Shown: positions 32,528-40,699, counted from the first letter of the stretch. The stretch is DNA of 64,000 nucleotides from Thermoproteota archaeon (GCA_015522685.1 WALU01000032.1:1-64000), one strand, 5' to 3'. Translations and numbers: made by a program. Notes: generated by a model not told the origin, from the letters alone.

Positions 32528-34741
32528 ATGTCGGGGATTTATTATCATCTCGAAGATTTAGATGAAGCTATTGAGATATGGTTTAGCGGTGGGGCTAGTA
32601 GAAAGATGAGATATAAACCGTACTTCTACACATTCCCTGATGAGGAAAATAAAGTTTCTGGATTTATAGATAAAGAAAGGGTTCGGGTAAAGGTACTTGG
32701 TGTGGATAAAGAGCTAGTAAAGTTCAGCTTTTTGGATGATAAATCGAGAAAGAAGGCAGCTAAGAAAGTAAAGAGGCCCTTTAATCTGGAAATATCTCCA
32801 TGGTTTCAGCTAATTATAGATAAAGGATTAGTACCTTTCAGTGAATTAGATGAGGATCTAAAGCCAGTAGGGCCGCTGAGAGGCCAGGAAGAGATAAAGA
32901 AGCTCTTCTTCTCAGGGCTCATATACAGTGAGGACGGCTTCCCATTGGAAGGAAAAAGCCCAGTAGTAGCTATAGCTTATGCAATAGAGGATGGTCCGAT
33001 AGAGATAATATCAACTAAAGATGGGGATGATAAAAAGATCATCGAAGAGTTCGTCTCATTAATCAAAAAGGAAGATCCAGATGCCCTAGCTGGGTACGGT
33101 CACGATGTTGATGAACTCAAGCATTTAAAGGCGAGGTCTCAATATCATGGAATTAAATTGGCTATAGGAAGGGATGGATCTGAGCCTAATGAGACGGGAA
33201 GGTTCTTTAGAGGAACTATCTTAGTGGAGAATAGAATAAAAGGGAGAGCCAACTTAGATATGTTCCCCATTGCTTGGAGAGATTTTCCTCAATTACCAGA
33301 AAGAACGTGGTATGAGCTGGCCGATAAGATAGGGGTAAGGAGACCAAAAGCTCTCATGAAATTCAGAATTGCAGAGGTCTGGAAATCTGATGAAGACAGA
33401 GCACTGGCTTATCTAAAGGGGAAGCTTTCTACGATTAGAGAAATATATGGGAAGATTATGGGTCACCAAGTAGAGCTATCTAAACTTACTTTGAGGCCCA
33501 TTCATAGACTCATAAGAACTCCGGTTGGTGAAATTGTGGAATCATATATACTTAAGGAGGCTAAGAAGGTGGGGTGGGTTTTCTCTGCTAAGGAACCACA
33601 TAAGGAGAGCGGCTATGTCGGAGGGTATGTTTGGTTGAGATCTCCAGGACTATACGAGGAGATGGGCTATTGGGATTTTGCAAGCATGTATCCATCCATA
33701 ATGGCGTATCATAACATAAGCTTTGAGACGGTTAATCCTCCTCCTAGACTCTGTGATAGTGCTGAGAAGATAGAGGTGGAAGGGGTCTCAGCTGAGGTAT
33801 GTCAAAACATTAGGGGTCTAATTCCGGTGCTAGTCACGAAATTAATGAAGGAAAGATCTAAAATAAAAAATCAAATGAAGAATTTATCAGCGGACAGTCC
33901 AGAATACAAGAGGCTTGATTCAATTCAAAGAGCTGTTAAGGTAGTCACTAATGCGATGTATGGGTATATGGGCTGGGCTAATGCTCTTCTAATGAATCTA
34001 GATGCAGCGAGATTGACTTCGGCTTTAGGGAGATATTACATTAAGAGGGTAAAGAAATATGCAGAGGGAAAAGGCCTAACAACGATATACATAGATACAG
34101 ATGGCATCCAACTAATAGGAGGAAATCCAGAGGTTTATACATCGCTTCTCGAGGAGATAAATGAGAAATTACCAATAAGACTTGAGTTAGAATATATTGC
34201 GGAGAAGGGCCTCTATCTTGCGAAGAAGAAGTACGCTCATCTAGTTAATGGTAAATTAGTGGCTAAGGGGTTCGAGTTCGTTAGAAGAGACTATCCTAGC
34301 ATAATCAAAGAAGCCCAGAAAAAAGTAGTAGAGATGGCTCTAAATGGCAAAAGCTTAGAGGAGATAAAGAAGGAGATCAATAGTTTCAGAAATAAAATAG
34401 TAAATAAGCAGATAGAAAAAGAGGATCTTATAATAATGGAGACTATGGGGAAGGAGCTCGAGAGATTCGAGAGGAAAACAAAGGGATTCTATGCTGCTAC
34501 ATGGCTCTCGGATAAGAAAGGCATAGAGGTACATAGAGGTCAGGTACTCAGAATACTCATAATAAAGGGGCTAGGAAATGTTAATGAGAGAGCAAGACCT
34601 GCTGCTTTCTTCGATATAGATAATTTGGATTTAGGATATTACATTAGGCTATTCGATCAAGTTATGGAAAGGACTATATCATCGCTAAAGAAGGTAGGAA
34701 TATCAGAGAAGGAAGTAAAGGGGCTTGAAGAGTGGTTCTAA
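32528..34741 (+). CDS. Family-B DNA polymerase with lost 3'-5' exonuclease motifs
   Basis: About 737 residues. The polymerase motifs are intact: motif A YWDFASMYPSIMA (Asp 383 from ATG 32528), motif B VVTNAMYGYMGWA and motif C IYIDTDG (Asp 523/525). The proofreading domain is present in outline but its catalytic residues are gone: the Exo I position (DxE) reads SGLIYSEDG, the Exo II region (NxxxFD) reads GYGHDVDEL, and Exo III (YxxxD) reads AYLKGKLS. The C-terminus GLEEWF resembles a PCNA-interacting peptide. It is not the crenarchaeal inactivated PolB2, which has lost polymerase residues too. It may be an error-prone or accessory replicative enzyme. TTG 32519 is an alternative start. Confidence 0.85.
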   Translation: MSGIYYHLEDLDEAIEIWFSGGASRKMRYKPYFYTFPDEENKVSGFIDKERVRVKVLGVDKELVKFSFLDDKSRKKAAKKVKRPFNLEISPWFQLIIDKGLVPFSELDEDLKPVGPLRGQEEIKKLFFSGLIYSEDGFPLEGKSPVVAIAYAIEDGPIEIISTKDGDDKKIIEEFVSLIKKEDPDALAGYGHDVDELKHLKARSQYHGIKLAIGRDGSEPNETGRFFRGTILVENRIKGRANLDMFPIAWRDFPQLPERTWYELADKIGVRRPKALMKFRIAEVWKSDEDRALAYLKGKLSTIREIYGKIMGHQVELSKLTLRPIHRLIRTPVGEIVESYILKEAKKVGWVFSAKEPHKESGYVGGYVWLRSPGLYEEMGYWDFASMYPSIMAYHNISFETVNPPPRLCDSAEKIEVEGVSAEVCQNIRGLIPVLVTKLMKERSKIKNQMKNLSADSPEYKRLDSIQRAVKVVTNAMYGYMGWANALLMNLDAARLTSALGRYYIKRVKKYAEGKGLTTIYIDTDGIQLIGGNPEVYTSLLEEINEKLPIRLELEYIAEKGLYLAKKKYAHLVNGKLVAKGFEFVRRDYPSIIKEAQKKVVEMALNGKSLEEIKKEINSFRNKIVNKQIEKEDLIIMETMGKELERFERKTKGFYAATWLSDKKGIEVHRGQVLRILIIKGLGNVNERARPAAFFDIDNLDLGYYIRLFDQVMERTISSLKKVGISEKEVKGLEEWF

Positions 34742-34744
34742 CCC

Positions 34745-35086
34745 CTAAACCTTTAAGAATTTGAGAGGTAACTTAGAAGATTTCTTTTTTCTGTAAGGTC
34801 TATTTAGAGGGACGGCTACACGCCTTTCCTCCTCAGCTCTCGGTTTCACAATACCCAGATATACTGCGCAGCTTATACAGTAATATCTAGTCTCAAGCCT
34901 CTTTGATATGTACGCCCCCTGCCTCTCTAGGTCCTTACCTAAACTTCCGCCTACAGGAGAGACCCATCTAGTTACTTTCACTGCTTTATCGGCGGGTATC
35001 GCTCTTCCACACTGATAGCATTGAACTATCCTCTCATGACCAGAACCACCTAGCTTCCTACCTCTGTTCTTTCTTTTTTTTGGCAT
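34745..35086 (-). CDS. rps26e: Ribosomal protein eS26
   Basis: A small-subunit protein shared by eukaryotes and part of the archaea (absent from euryarchaea). It begins MPKKRKNRGRKLGGSGH and has the zinc-binding cysteines CYQCGRAIPADKAVK and YYCISCAVYLGIVK, with a basic tail PLNRPYRKKK. At 113 residues it is normal. An upstream in-frame codon at 35110 would add eight residues; ATG 35086 matches the family start. Convergent with the polymerase gene, 3 bases apart. Confidence 0.9.
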   Translation of the reverse strand: MPKKRKNRGRKLGGSGHERIVQCYQCGRAIPADKAVKVTRWVSPVGGSLGKDLERQGAYISKRLETRYYCISCAVYLGIVKPRAEEERRVAVPLNRPYRKKKSSKLPLKFLKV

Positions 35087-35214
35087 ATATTTCCCCGGAT
35101 GGTCTAACATATGGGCGAAAATAAAGGTTTGCTTTGATAGTCTGGGGTCATCTAAACCTAAAGGCCGCTGAAAATCTCAAAATATACTACGATATAATAA
35201 TGAATTGAAGGAAA

Positions 35215-36654
35215 TTAATATGATCTACCTATCCAAGCTTTATGTTTTGCTTTTCTACCACAGATAATACACTTCTCTCCTGAATCAACGAGGGTATTCT
35301 CCTCATATCCAAGTATGCTGTAACCAACTTTCTCCTCAACTTCATGGCCGCATTCATCCAGCCCGCACCAAGCAAAGGATATCATCTTATCTCCGATATT
35401 CTTCTTTATCCCTTCTATACTAGTAACATGAACAGTCCTCTTGTTAAAGTAATCCTCAGCCTGAGATCTCATGCTGTCTTCTATATCCCTGAAAATGCTA
35501 CTGAGAGATTCTACGATGTCATCGGCTGAAATCTTTACTCTTTCCATGGAATCTCTCCTAGAAATTGTCAGCGTCCTCTCTTTATATTCCTTCTTTCCTA
35601 TTTCTATCCTAATAGGTACACCTTTCATTTCCCACTTATAGAACTTGTATCCAGGTCTGTCCTCACTATCATCTAGAAATACTCTAAACTCTTTAGATAA
35701 GGTATCCGATACCTCCCTACAGTACTCATTTATCTTCTCTTCATACCCCTTAGATACTATTGGTATGATGACTATTTGAATTGGAGCTAGCTTAGGTGGT
35801 AGCTTTAATCCCCTATTATCTCCATGTATTGATACTAGAGCTGCAAGAGACCTCTCAGAGATGCCAAAGGAAGTCGTATTAACATGCTTCTTCTCTCCAT
35901 TCTTATCCATGTATTCGAGACTATATGCCTTAGCAAATAGATCTCCAAAGTTTATCACACTACCTAGCTCTAATGCCTTGCCATCGGGCATTATAGTTAA
36001 GATATCATAATTATACTTAGCTCCTGGAAAAGTATCCCAAGGAGTTGTTTTAACTATGACATAAGGAACCAGCAACTCATCGTAGAACTTTTTATATATT
36101 CTAATACCCAGTTCAACCTGCTTGACTGCATCTTCATAGGTAGCATGGAATGTATGACCCTCTTTGAAGAATGCAATTTCCCTAACCCTAAGCATAGGTC
36201 TTGTTGCCTTTGTCTCATACCTGTATACAGGTACTATCTGATAGATCCTGAGCGGTAGATCCTTATAACTCGTTATCCATCTATTTAATACCTCATACAT
36301 TATAGCCTCGCTAGTAGGTCTCAAAGCCAACTTCTCTTCTATATTTTGCCTTCCTAGCTTAGTGATCCAGTATATAGAGTCCTCAAAACCTTTTATAAAC
36401 TTAAATTCTCTTCCTAACACCCTTTCCGGGACTACACCAGGGAAGTAGACTCTTTTATGTCCAGTATCCCTCATTAGTCGCTCCATTATATCCATTACAT
36501 TTTCTATTAGTTCATATCCGAAAGGTAGCCATATATACATACCCTTTATAGGATACTTCTCATCTAAGATCTCAGCTTTGAAGAGAACTTCATCGAACCA
36601 ACGGGAGAAGTTTTCTTCTTTAGGCGTAAGTTCGAAGGCTTCTCTTCCCGACAT
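35215..36654 (-). CDS. proS: Prolyl-tRNA synthetase (archaeal/eukaryotic type)
   Basis: Class II synthetase, 479 residues. Motif 2 region YRYETKATRPMLRVREIAFFKEGHT, TTPWDTFPGAKY, an anticodon-binding domain with IVIIPIV and RPGYKFYKWEMKGVPIRIEIG, and the extra C-terminal zinc domain (CGLDECG, CIICGRKAK) ending in the Tyr typical of archaeal ProRS. ATG start preceded by GGGAG. Monocistronic. Confidence 0.93.
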   Translation of the reverse strand: MSGREAFELTPKEENFSRWFDEVLFKAEILDEKYPIKGMYIWLPFGYELIENVMDIMERLMRDTGHKRVYFPGVVPERVLGREFKFIKGFEDSIYWITKLGRQNIEEKLALRPTSEAIMYEVLNRWITSYKDLPLRIYQIVPVYRYETKATRPMLRVREIAFFKEGHTFHATYEDAVKQVELGIRIYKKFYDELLVPYVIVKTTPWDTFPGAKYNYDILTIMPDGKALELGSVINFGDLFAKAYSLEYMDKNGEKKHVNTTSFGISERSLAALVSIHGDNRGLKLPPKLAPIQIVIIPIVSKGYEEKINEYCREVSDTLSKEFRVFLDDSEDRPGYKFYKWEMKGVPIRIEIGKKEYKERTLTISRRDSMERVKISADDIVESLSSIFRDIEDSMRSQAEDYFNKRTVHVTSIEGIKKNIGDKMISFAWCGLDECGHEVEEKVGYSILGYEENTLVDSGEKCIICGRKAKHKAWIGRSY

Positions 36655-36697
36655 AATACTCCCTCACTGGAAAGGTCCCAACTTTCCCTGATTAGTC

Positions 36698-37393
36698 CTA
36701 TCTAAAAACTATGCCTATTGACTTCAGAAGATCAATCCTTTCAAGAGATCTTAAAAAGTTAAATCTAGCTCCAGGAATGGCCTCTTCTAGCTTTAAAATC
36801 ATACTTAAATATCGGTTTTTTGATATATAATCTAGTATATCTTCTACATTATCAATCTTATTGGTTAGGAGAGCCCATGCTTCCTCAATGGGAATTCCAA
36901 CAAATGGTATAATAGTCCTATCAATCTCTCTCATAGCTAAGAATACTCTTCCCTTTGCAATAAAAATGCTAGGAGATCCTTGAAAGATGAACTTAAGGAA
37001 AAGGGCTACGACATCATCTAGAACAAGAGGGATTACCAGTTTTTTCCCTTTATGGGACTCTTCGACTGTTTCATAAAGAGAATTCCATAGACCTTCGGAC
37101 GTCTCTACATCTACATATGTGGATTCTACTGTAACAGGAAATTCAGATTCCATTTCCTGAAAAAGCTCCCATAGAACACTATCATAAGGAAGCCCCGTTC
37201 TAATATATAAGAGCCTATCTCTCCTTGTTAATAAGCCATATTTGCTGACAGATCTTCTCATTCTTGATAGAAGAGAATTTCTCAAACAATTACGACATAA
37301 AGCTTCTCCTGAATATTTTCTAACTAAAATTACCTCCTTAGAGCCGCATCTGCTGCACCTGAGTTCCTTTTTATTATCCTCTTCACTTATCAT
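36698..37393 (-). CDS. Inactivated TtuA-like PP-loop paralogue
   Basis: 231 residues. The N-terminus has the two-CxxC zinc ribbon of TtuA/Ncs6 (CSRCGSKEV, LCRNCLRNS) and the following helix (RMRRSVSKYGLLTRRDRLLY) aligns with that of the real TtuA at 13494-14486. Where the ATP-binding SGGKDS should be, the sequence reads RTGLPYDS, and the later cysteine and GHNLDD motifs are missing. The rest (IPLVLDDVVALFLKF, IIPFVGIPIEEAWALL) keeps strands of the Rossmann-like fold. It is probably non-catalytic, perhaps a partner or regulator of a thiolase. The identification rests on reading, not a profile search. Confidence 0.55.
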   Translation of the reverse strand: MISEEDNKKELRCSRCGSKEVILVRKYSGEALCRNCLRNSLLSRMRRSVSKYGLLTRRDRLLYIRTGLPYDSVLWELFQEMESEFPVTVESTYVDVETSEGLWNSLYETVEESHKGKKLVIPLVLDDVVALFLKFIFQGSPSIFIAKGRVFLAMREIDRTIIPFVGIPIEEAWALLTNKIDNVEDILDYISKNRYLSMILKLEEAIPGARFNFLRSLERIDLLKSIGIVFR

Positions 37394-38109
37394 ACGATTG
37401 ATCTCTACCTTGCTTGATATAAAACCAGAGGTTAAGGTCTTCTATAGCCTAAAAGATGGAAAATACTGACTAAAAAGAGAGATAGAGCAAAATTTATCCT
37501 TAAGGTTCTAGAAGAAATTAGCATAACTGCCTATGTATGTATATGGTAGCGTGGCAAGAGGGGGAGGTTCATCAAAGGACGATATATATGATAGTTATGG
37601 AGTCTACGCTACCTCTTTCTCTTTTCGAGAAAACTCTATCTAAACACTTAGATAATCCTATTTTTCGAGGGATAATTTAAGCTACCTTACATAGCACCAA
37701 AAAATACTATACTAGCATACATTTCGATAAGGTGACAGTATCCTCTCCTGCTGGTAAATTAAGGGAGAAAAAAGGAAGAGTTCTATAAATTCAGCGATAA
37801 AGTAAGCCTAGATGAGCTTATAACTAATATTAGAGTTCTAAGAGTAAATAAGAAAGTAAGGTTAATGGTACCTAACAAAAAAGGTCACCTAGAATATCTA
37901 ATTAGGGAATATAAGGAGATCATAGCTAAGGTACTGGAGTGCTAAGAAGGAGCTGATAGAGGAAAGGGTGAAAGTACCGATCAAGAGGCGCACTATGGAA
38001 TGGCGGAGCTTTTCTAGGCTATTACCTTACGCTTAGAGAAATCTTTGAAGAAACCGCATTAAGGCATAGGAGGTTAAAAGTTTAGAAAGAGATTAAGTAA
38101 GAATTCTCT
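37394..38109. other. 716-bp decayed gene region
   Basis: No intact gene. Plus-strand frames show fragments with protein-like composition broken by stops and frameshifts: LTKKRDRAKFILKVLEEIS (about 37470-37530), FYKFSDKVSLDELITNIRV continuing to a stop at about 37944, EERVKVPIKRRTMEWRSF near 38000, and YYLTLREIFEETALRHRR near 38025-38085. This looks like one or more decayed genes, possibly of mobile origin, though no transposase motif is recognisable. An 8-bp inverted repeat lies at 37545-37613. Confidence 0.4.
37545..37613. repeat. Inverted repeat GGTAGCGT / ACGCTACC
   Basis: Perfect 8-bp arms at 37545-37552 and 37606-37613 flank 53 bases inside the decayed region. It could be the stem of a small RNA or ends of a mobile-element remnant. 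No other support. Confidence 0.4.
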
Positions 38110-39186
38110 TTAATCAGATACTTGAAACCTAAGCCTAGCAGCAATACCTCCTAGTGAAGCTAGTTTTTCCCCAGGTTCGCTCTCCGTGTCTATTATATGA
38201 AACTTAGCTCTAATCCTCTCGCATTTCTCCAGAAGTCGGAGAGTTTCCTCCCTAGTTTTTGGATTAAAGAGGAGAGAACTAACTACCAAGACCTCCTCTA
38301 CAGCACCATATCCTACAGCCTTTCTCACCTCACCAAATCCATAAGTGACTAACCTAGAATTTTTAGCTAGCAACTCAAAAATTTTCTCTACGGATTCCAT
38401 GTCATGAGATAAAGTAAACTCTTTCGTCACTTTCTCCACATCTCCTCTTTTTATCATTTCCAATATACCAGAAAATGTTGAACTGCTTGCTCTTCCCAGT
38501 CGCATCTTCTCTGAGATCTTGGGCTTTTTTTCTCTAATATAAGAGAGAAACTTATCTTTAATGTATCCAGGTCCTCCAATTATTATAGCCTCAGGATTAA
38601 TCCTAGAGTTTAATTCATCGACTAAGTTAGATAGATCATTATAATATCTTCTTTCAGAATCCTCCCTCCTCCTCACGTCATCTCTCTTGGGTGGAAGATT
38701 GGATCTAACATAAGCAATTTCTTTCGCTCTGTAAGCGTCCAATTTCGCTACTGTAGCACCTTCATCATCCATCGCTACTAGGAGGATACTCCCTTTTTTT
38801 GAGTATTCCCTAGCTCTCTTCAGGATATCTAGATGAAGTTTGTTCCAATTTCTCTTCTCAATTTTTATTATTGAGCCCTCCATGACGTTGAGAGTATGAT
38901 GCTGGCCTTGAATTCCAAATCTATCTGGTCCTATTCTTACAATACCGGTCACTCTGAGCCTCTCAGAATACTGATCTATCTTTATCTTCTCTACCTCCAG
39001 TGTTAAGGTCATTGTAATTCTCTCTCCACTATCAGCCCTAATGCCTTCTTGCTTGATCCTTCGAGTAGTTCTCATTGTTACTAGGTCTCCAGGCTCCAAA
39101 ATAGATAGAAGCCAATATAGATCATCTAAATTACCTACCTTAAGCTTAATAAATCCCTTTTTCAGATTTTGCTCCAAAATCTTCAA
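38110..39186 (-). CDS. pelA: Pelota (aPelota), ribosome rescue factor
   Basis: The eRF1-paralogous factor that, with aEF1A in archaea, recognises stalled ribosomes. It starts (M)KILEQNLKKGFIKL, matching the family; the TTG at 39186 is used, with TAGGTG six bases upstream, rather than the GTG at 39195. The central domain shows ILLVAMDDEGATVA and AIIIGGPGYIKDKFL. The C-terminal domain has VTYGFGEVRKAVGYGAVEEVLV. There is no GGQ loop, as expected. It follows dnaG directly, so they form an operon. Confidence 0.92.
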   Translation of the reverse strand: MKILEQNLKKGFIKLKVGNLDDLYWLLSILEPGDLVTMRTTRRIKQEGIRADSGERITMTLTLEVEKIKIDQYSERLRVTGIVRIGPDRFGIQGQHHTLNVMEGSIIKIEKRNWNKLHLDILKRAREYSKKGSILLVAMDDEGATVAKLDAYRAKEIAYVRSNLPPKRDDVRRREDSERRYYNDLSNLVDELNSRINPEAIIIGGPGYIKDKFLSYIREKKPKISEKMRLGRASSSTFSGILEMIKRGDVEKVTKEFTLSHDMESVEKIFELLAKNSRLVTYGFGEVRKAVGYGAVEEVLVVSSLLFNPKTREETLRLLEKCERIRAKFHIIDTESEPGEKLASLGGIAARLRFQVSD

Positions 39187-39195
39187 CAGGAGCAC

Positions 39196-40398
39196 CTACT
39201 GAACAGTATAGATCGCTATTCCAGTGGGCCTTCTAACTATATTCTTAGCGAGACCTCCAACTATCGCCCTTACCCCGACCTCATAGGACTTATCCACAAT
39301 CCTTTGCGTTATTATCCTATCATAAACTATATATCTAACTTCCTTTAGGCTATTAAGCTCATCAAGTAAATCACCTACTAAGATTTCCTTAATTATGTGG
39401 AGATTGTCATCAATCAAAAGCACCTTATCCGTACCTTTAATCTTGGAGTAGTGCTCCCTAAACATCTCTGGTATTCTAGCGAGTCTCTCATCTCCCTCTG
39501 CTATCTTCTTTTGGGTGGTAATGACCGGTGCCTCTTCTTTAGGAGGAGAGATTCCTAATTCTCTTCTAACATCATCTACTGGAACGGCTGAGGATAGTGT
39601 TCTCCTTACCTCCTTAGCTGTCATTTCTTCTACAACCTTACCCTCAGGAGCTCTAGCTACGTAATCTATATCTGTTTGTTCGAGTAGTGTCCTCAAAACC
39701 ATTTCTCCGCCTCTATCCCCATCAACGAAAGCAATTGCTTCCTTCTCTGAGATGAGCTTAATTAAAGATTTAGGAACTTTTTCTACCGCTCCTCCCATGG
39801 CTATGACGTTATCGTACCCATACTTTAGGAGGTTCATTACATCCGCTCTTCCCTCGACGACTATTATCTCTTCAGCATCCTCTACTCCTCTTGCAGCAGG
39901 CAGTTCCTCACCTCCATAGAGTATAAAATTAGACTTGGCGCTTTCTCTTTGGACAAATTCTATTAACTTTCTAAAGTTATCCTCCCTCTCTACGGACCAT
40001 TTCCTTAAAATTTCAGCAGCTCTCTTTGCCACATCATTTCTCCTTTCTTCCCTATCATCTAATATCCTCATAAGTCTGAATTTAGCTGGATAAGGACCAA
40101 CCTTATCTACTGTCTCCATAGCTGCCGCTAATAATGCTGTTCTAACTTTATCAAGACCTGAATAAAGTTCTACAATTCCTCTTGATCTATCACCTTCTCT
40201 CCTCATCCTAATGTTTATTCTCCCGATTTTACCCGTTCTCTGGAGTTCCTTAAGCTCTAATTCTGGACCTAAGAGCCCTTCTAGCTGACCGAAGATGGCA
40301 CCTATTACATCGCTTGTTTCGACTATACCATTAACTAGAACCTCCAATTTGGCTATATATTTATGATGAAAACTATCCTTTCTCAAATTATCAGCCAA
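39196..40398 (-). CDS. dnaG: DnaG-like primase (archaeal exosome-associated)
   Basis: About 400 residues with a TOPRIM domain: EEIIVVEGRADVMNLLKYG (catalytic Glu), VIAMGG, and AIAFVDGDRGGEM (DxD). The N-terminal region (YIAKLEVLVNGIVETSDVIG) is the archaeal DnaG type, which lacks the bacterial zinc-binding domain; in archaea this protein is found in the exosome as well as having primase activity. The GGGAGG ribosome binding site touches the ATG at 40407, so the in-frame TTG at 40398 is the better placed start. An extensive inverted-repeat element lies just upstream. Confidence 0.9.
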   Translation of the reverse strand: MADNLRKDSFHHKYIAKLEVLVNGIVETSDVIGAIFGQLEGLLGPELELKELQRTGKIGRINIRMRREGDRSRGIVELYSGLDKVRTALLAAAMETVDKVGPYPAKFRLMRILDDREERRNDVAKRAAEILRKWSVEREDNFRKLIEFVQRESAKSNFILYGGEELPAARGVEDAEEIIVVEGRADVMNLLKYGYDNVIAMGGAVEKVPKSLIKLISEKEAIAFVDGDRGGEMVLRTLLEQTDIDYVARAPEGKVVEEMTAKEVRRTLSSAVPVDDVRRELGISPPKEEAPVITTQKKIAEGDERLARIPEMFREHYSKIKGTDKVLLIDDNLHIIKEILVGDLLDELNSLKEVRYIVYDRIITQRIVDKSYEVGVRAIVGGLAKNIVRRPTGIAIYTVQ

Positions 40399-40418
40399 AT
40401 TAATCATCCTCCCATTAG

Positions 40419-40513
40419 ATAATGTCCACCTGCCAACTAATCCCCACAGGTCATCGATCAGCCCACGCTTTCCTCCCTACCTGCGGGGTCATTCGGTGAC
40501 AGGTGGCCATTAT
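40419..40513 (-). promoter_or_regulatory. Nested inverted-repeat element upstream of dnaG
   Basis: Outer arms 40419-40432 and 40500-40513 match at 13 of 14 positions (ATAATG-CCACCTG and its complement). Inner arms 40442-40451 and 40479-40488 match at 9 of 10 (CCCC-CAGGT). They are separated by internal loops of 9 and 11 bases, with a 27-base apical loop. It could be a structured 5' leader ending six bases before the dnaG ribosome binding site, a separate small RNA, or a DNA site for a dimeric regulator. Two overlapping short open frames also cross it. Confidence 0.5.
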
Positions 40514-40527
40514 ACGACACTTGCCGC

Positions 40528-40535
40528 AAATATAA
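40528..40535 (-). promoter_or_regulatory. Possible TATA box for dnaG
   Basis: On the minus strand TTATATTT is preceded by purine-rich GAAGAGA. It would start transcription near 40505, inside the outer arm of the inverted-repeat element. Confidence 0.35.
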
Positions 40536-40568
40536 TCTCTTCGGTTCATCCATGTCATCCTCAAAGTC

Positions 40569-40590
40569 CCTCTAATTAGCTAATTAGAGG
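40569..40590. repeat. 22-bp perfect palindrome
   Basis: CCTCTAATTAG followed by CTAATTAGAGG, a perfect dyad with no spacer, between dnaG and rps17e. Likely a protein-binding site or transcript hairpin. Confidence 0.75.
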
Positions 40591-40595
40591 AAAAG

Positions 40596-40626
40596 AGTTC
40601 ACTAGCTGTTCTCTAGAGAATGAACT
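40596..40626. repeat. Second dyad: AGTTCA / TGAACT enclosing a 12-bp palindrome
   Basis: AGTTCA (40596-40601) and TGAACT (40621-40626) flank the perfect palindrome TTCTCTAGAGAA (40609-40620). Only six bases separate this from the 22-bp palindrome. Confidence 0.65.
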
Positions 40627-40662
40627 AGCCAGTTTCTAGCTTACTGCTTATGTATCTAAAGA

Positions 40663-40671
40663 TTTAAAATA
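40663..40671 (+). promoter_or_regulatory. TATA box of rps17e
   Basis: TTTAAAATA is centred about 25 bases before 40692, so the transcript would begin a few bases before the ATG at 40700. This excludes the upstream in-frame TTG at 40682 as a start. Confidence 0.5.
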
Positions 40672-40699
40672 GGAAGCTATCTTGCTACATAGATCTACA

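Noticed and set aside
40452..40478. RNase P RNA-like GAGGAAAG in the minus-strand apical loop of the dnaG element
   Set aside because: The partner conserved region needed for the P4 helix was not found nearby, and the overall fold differs.
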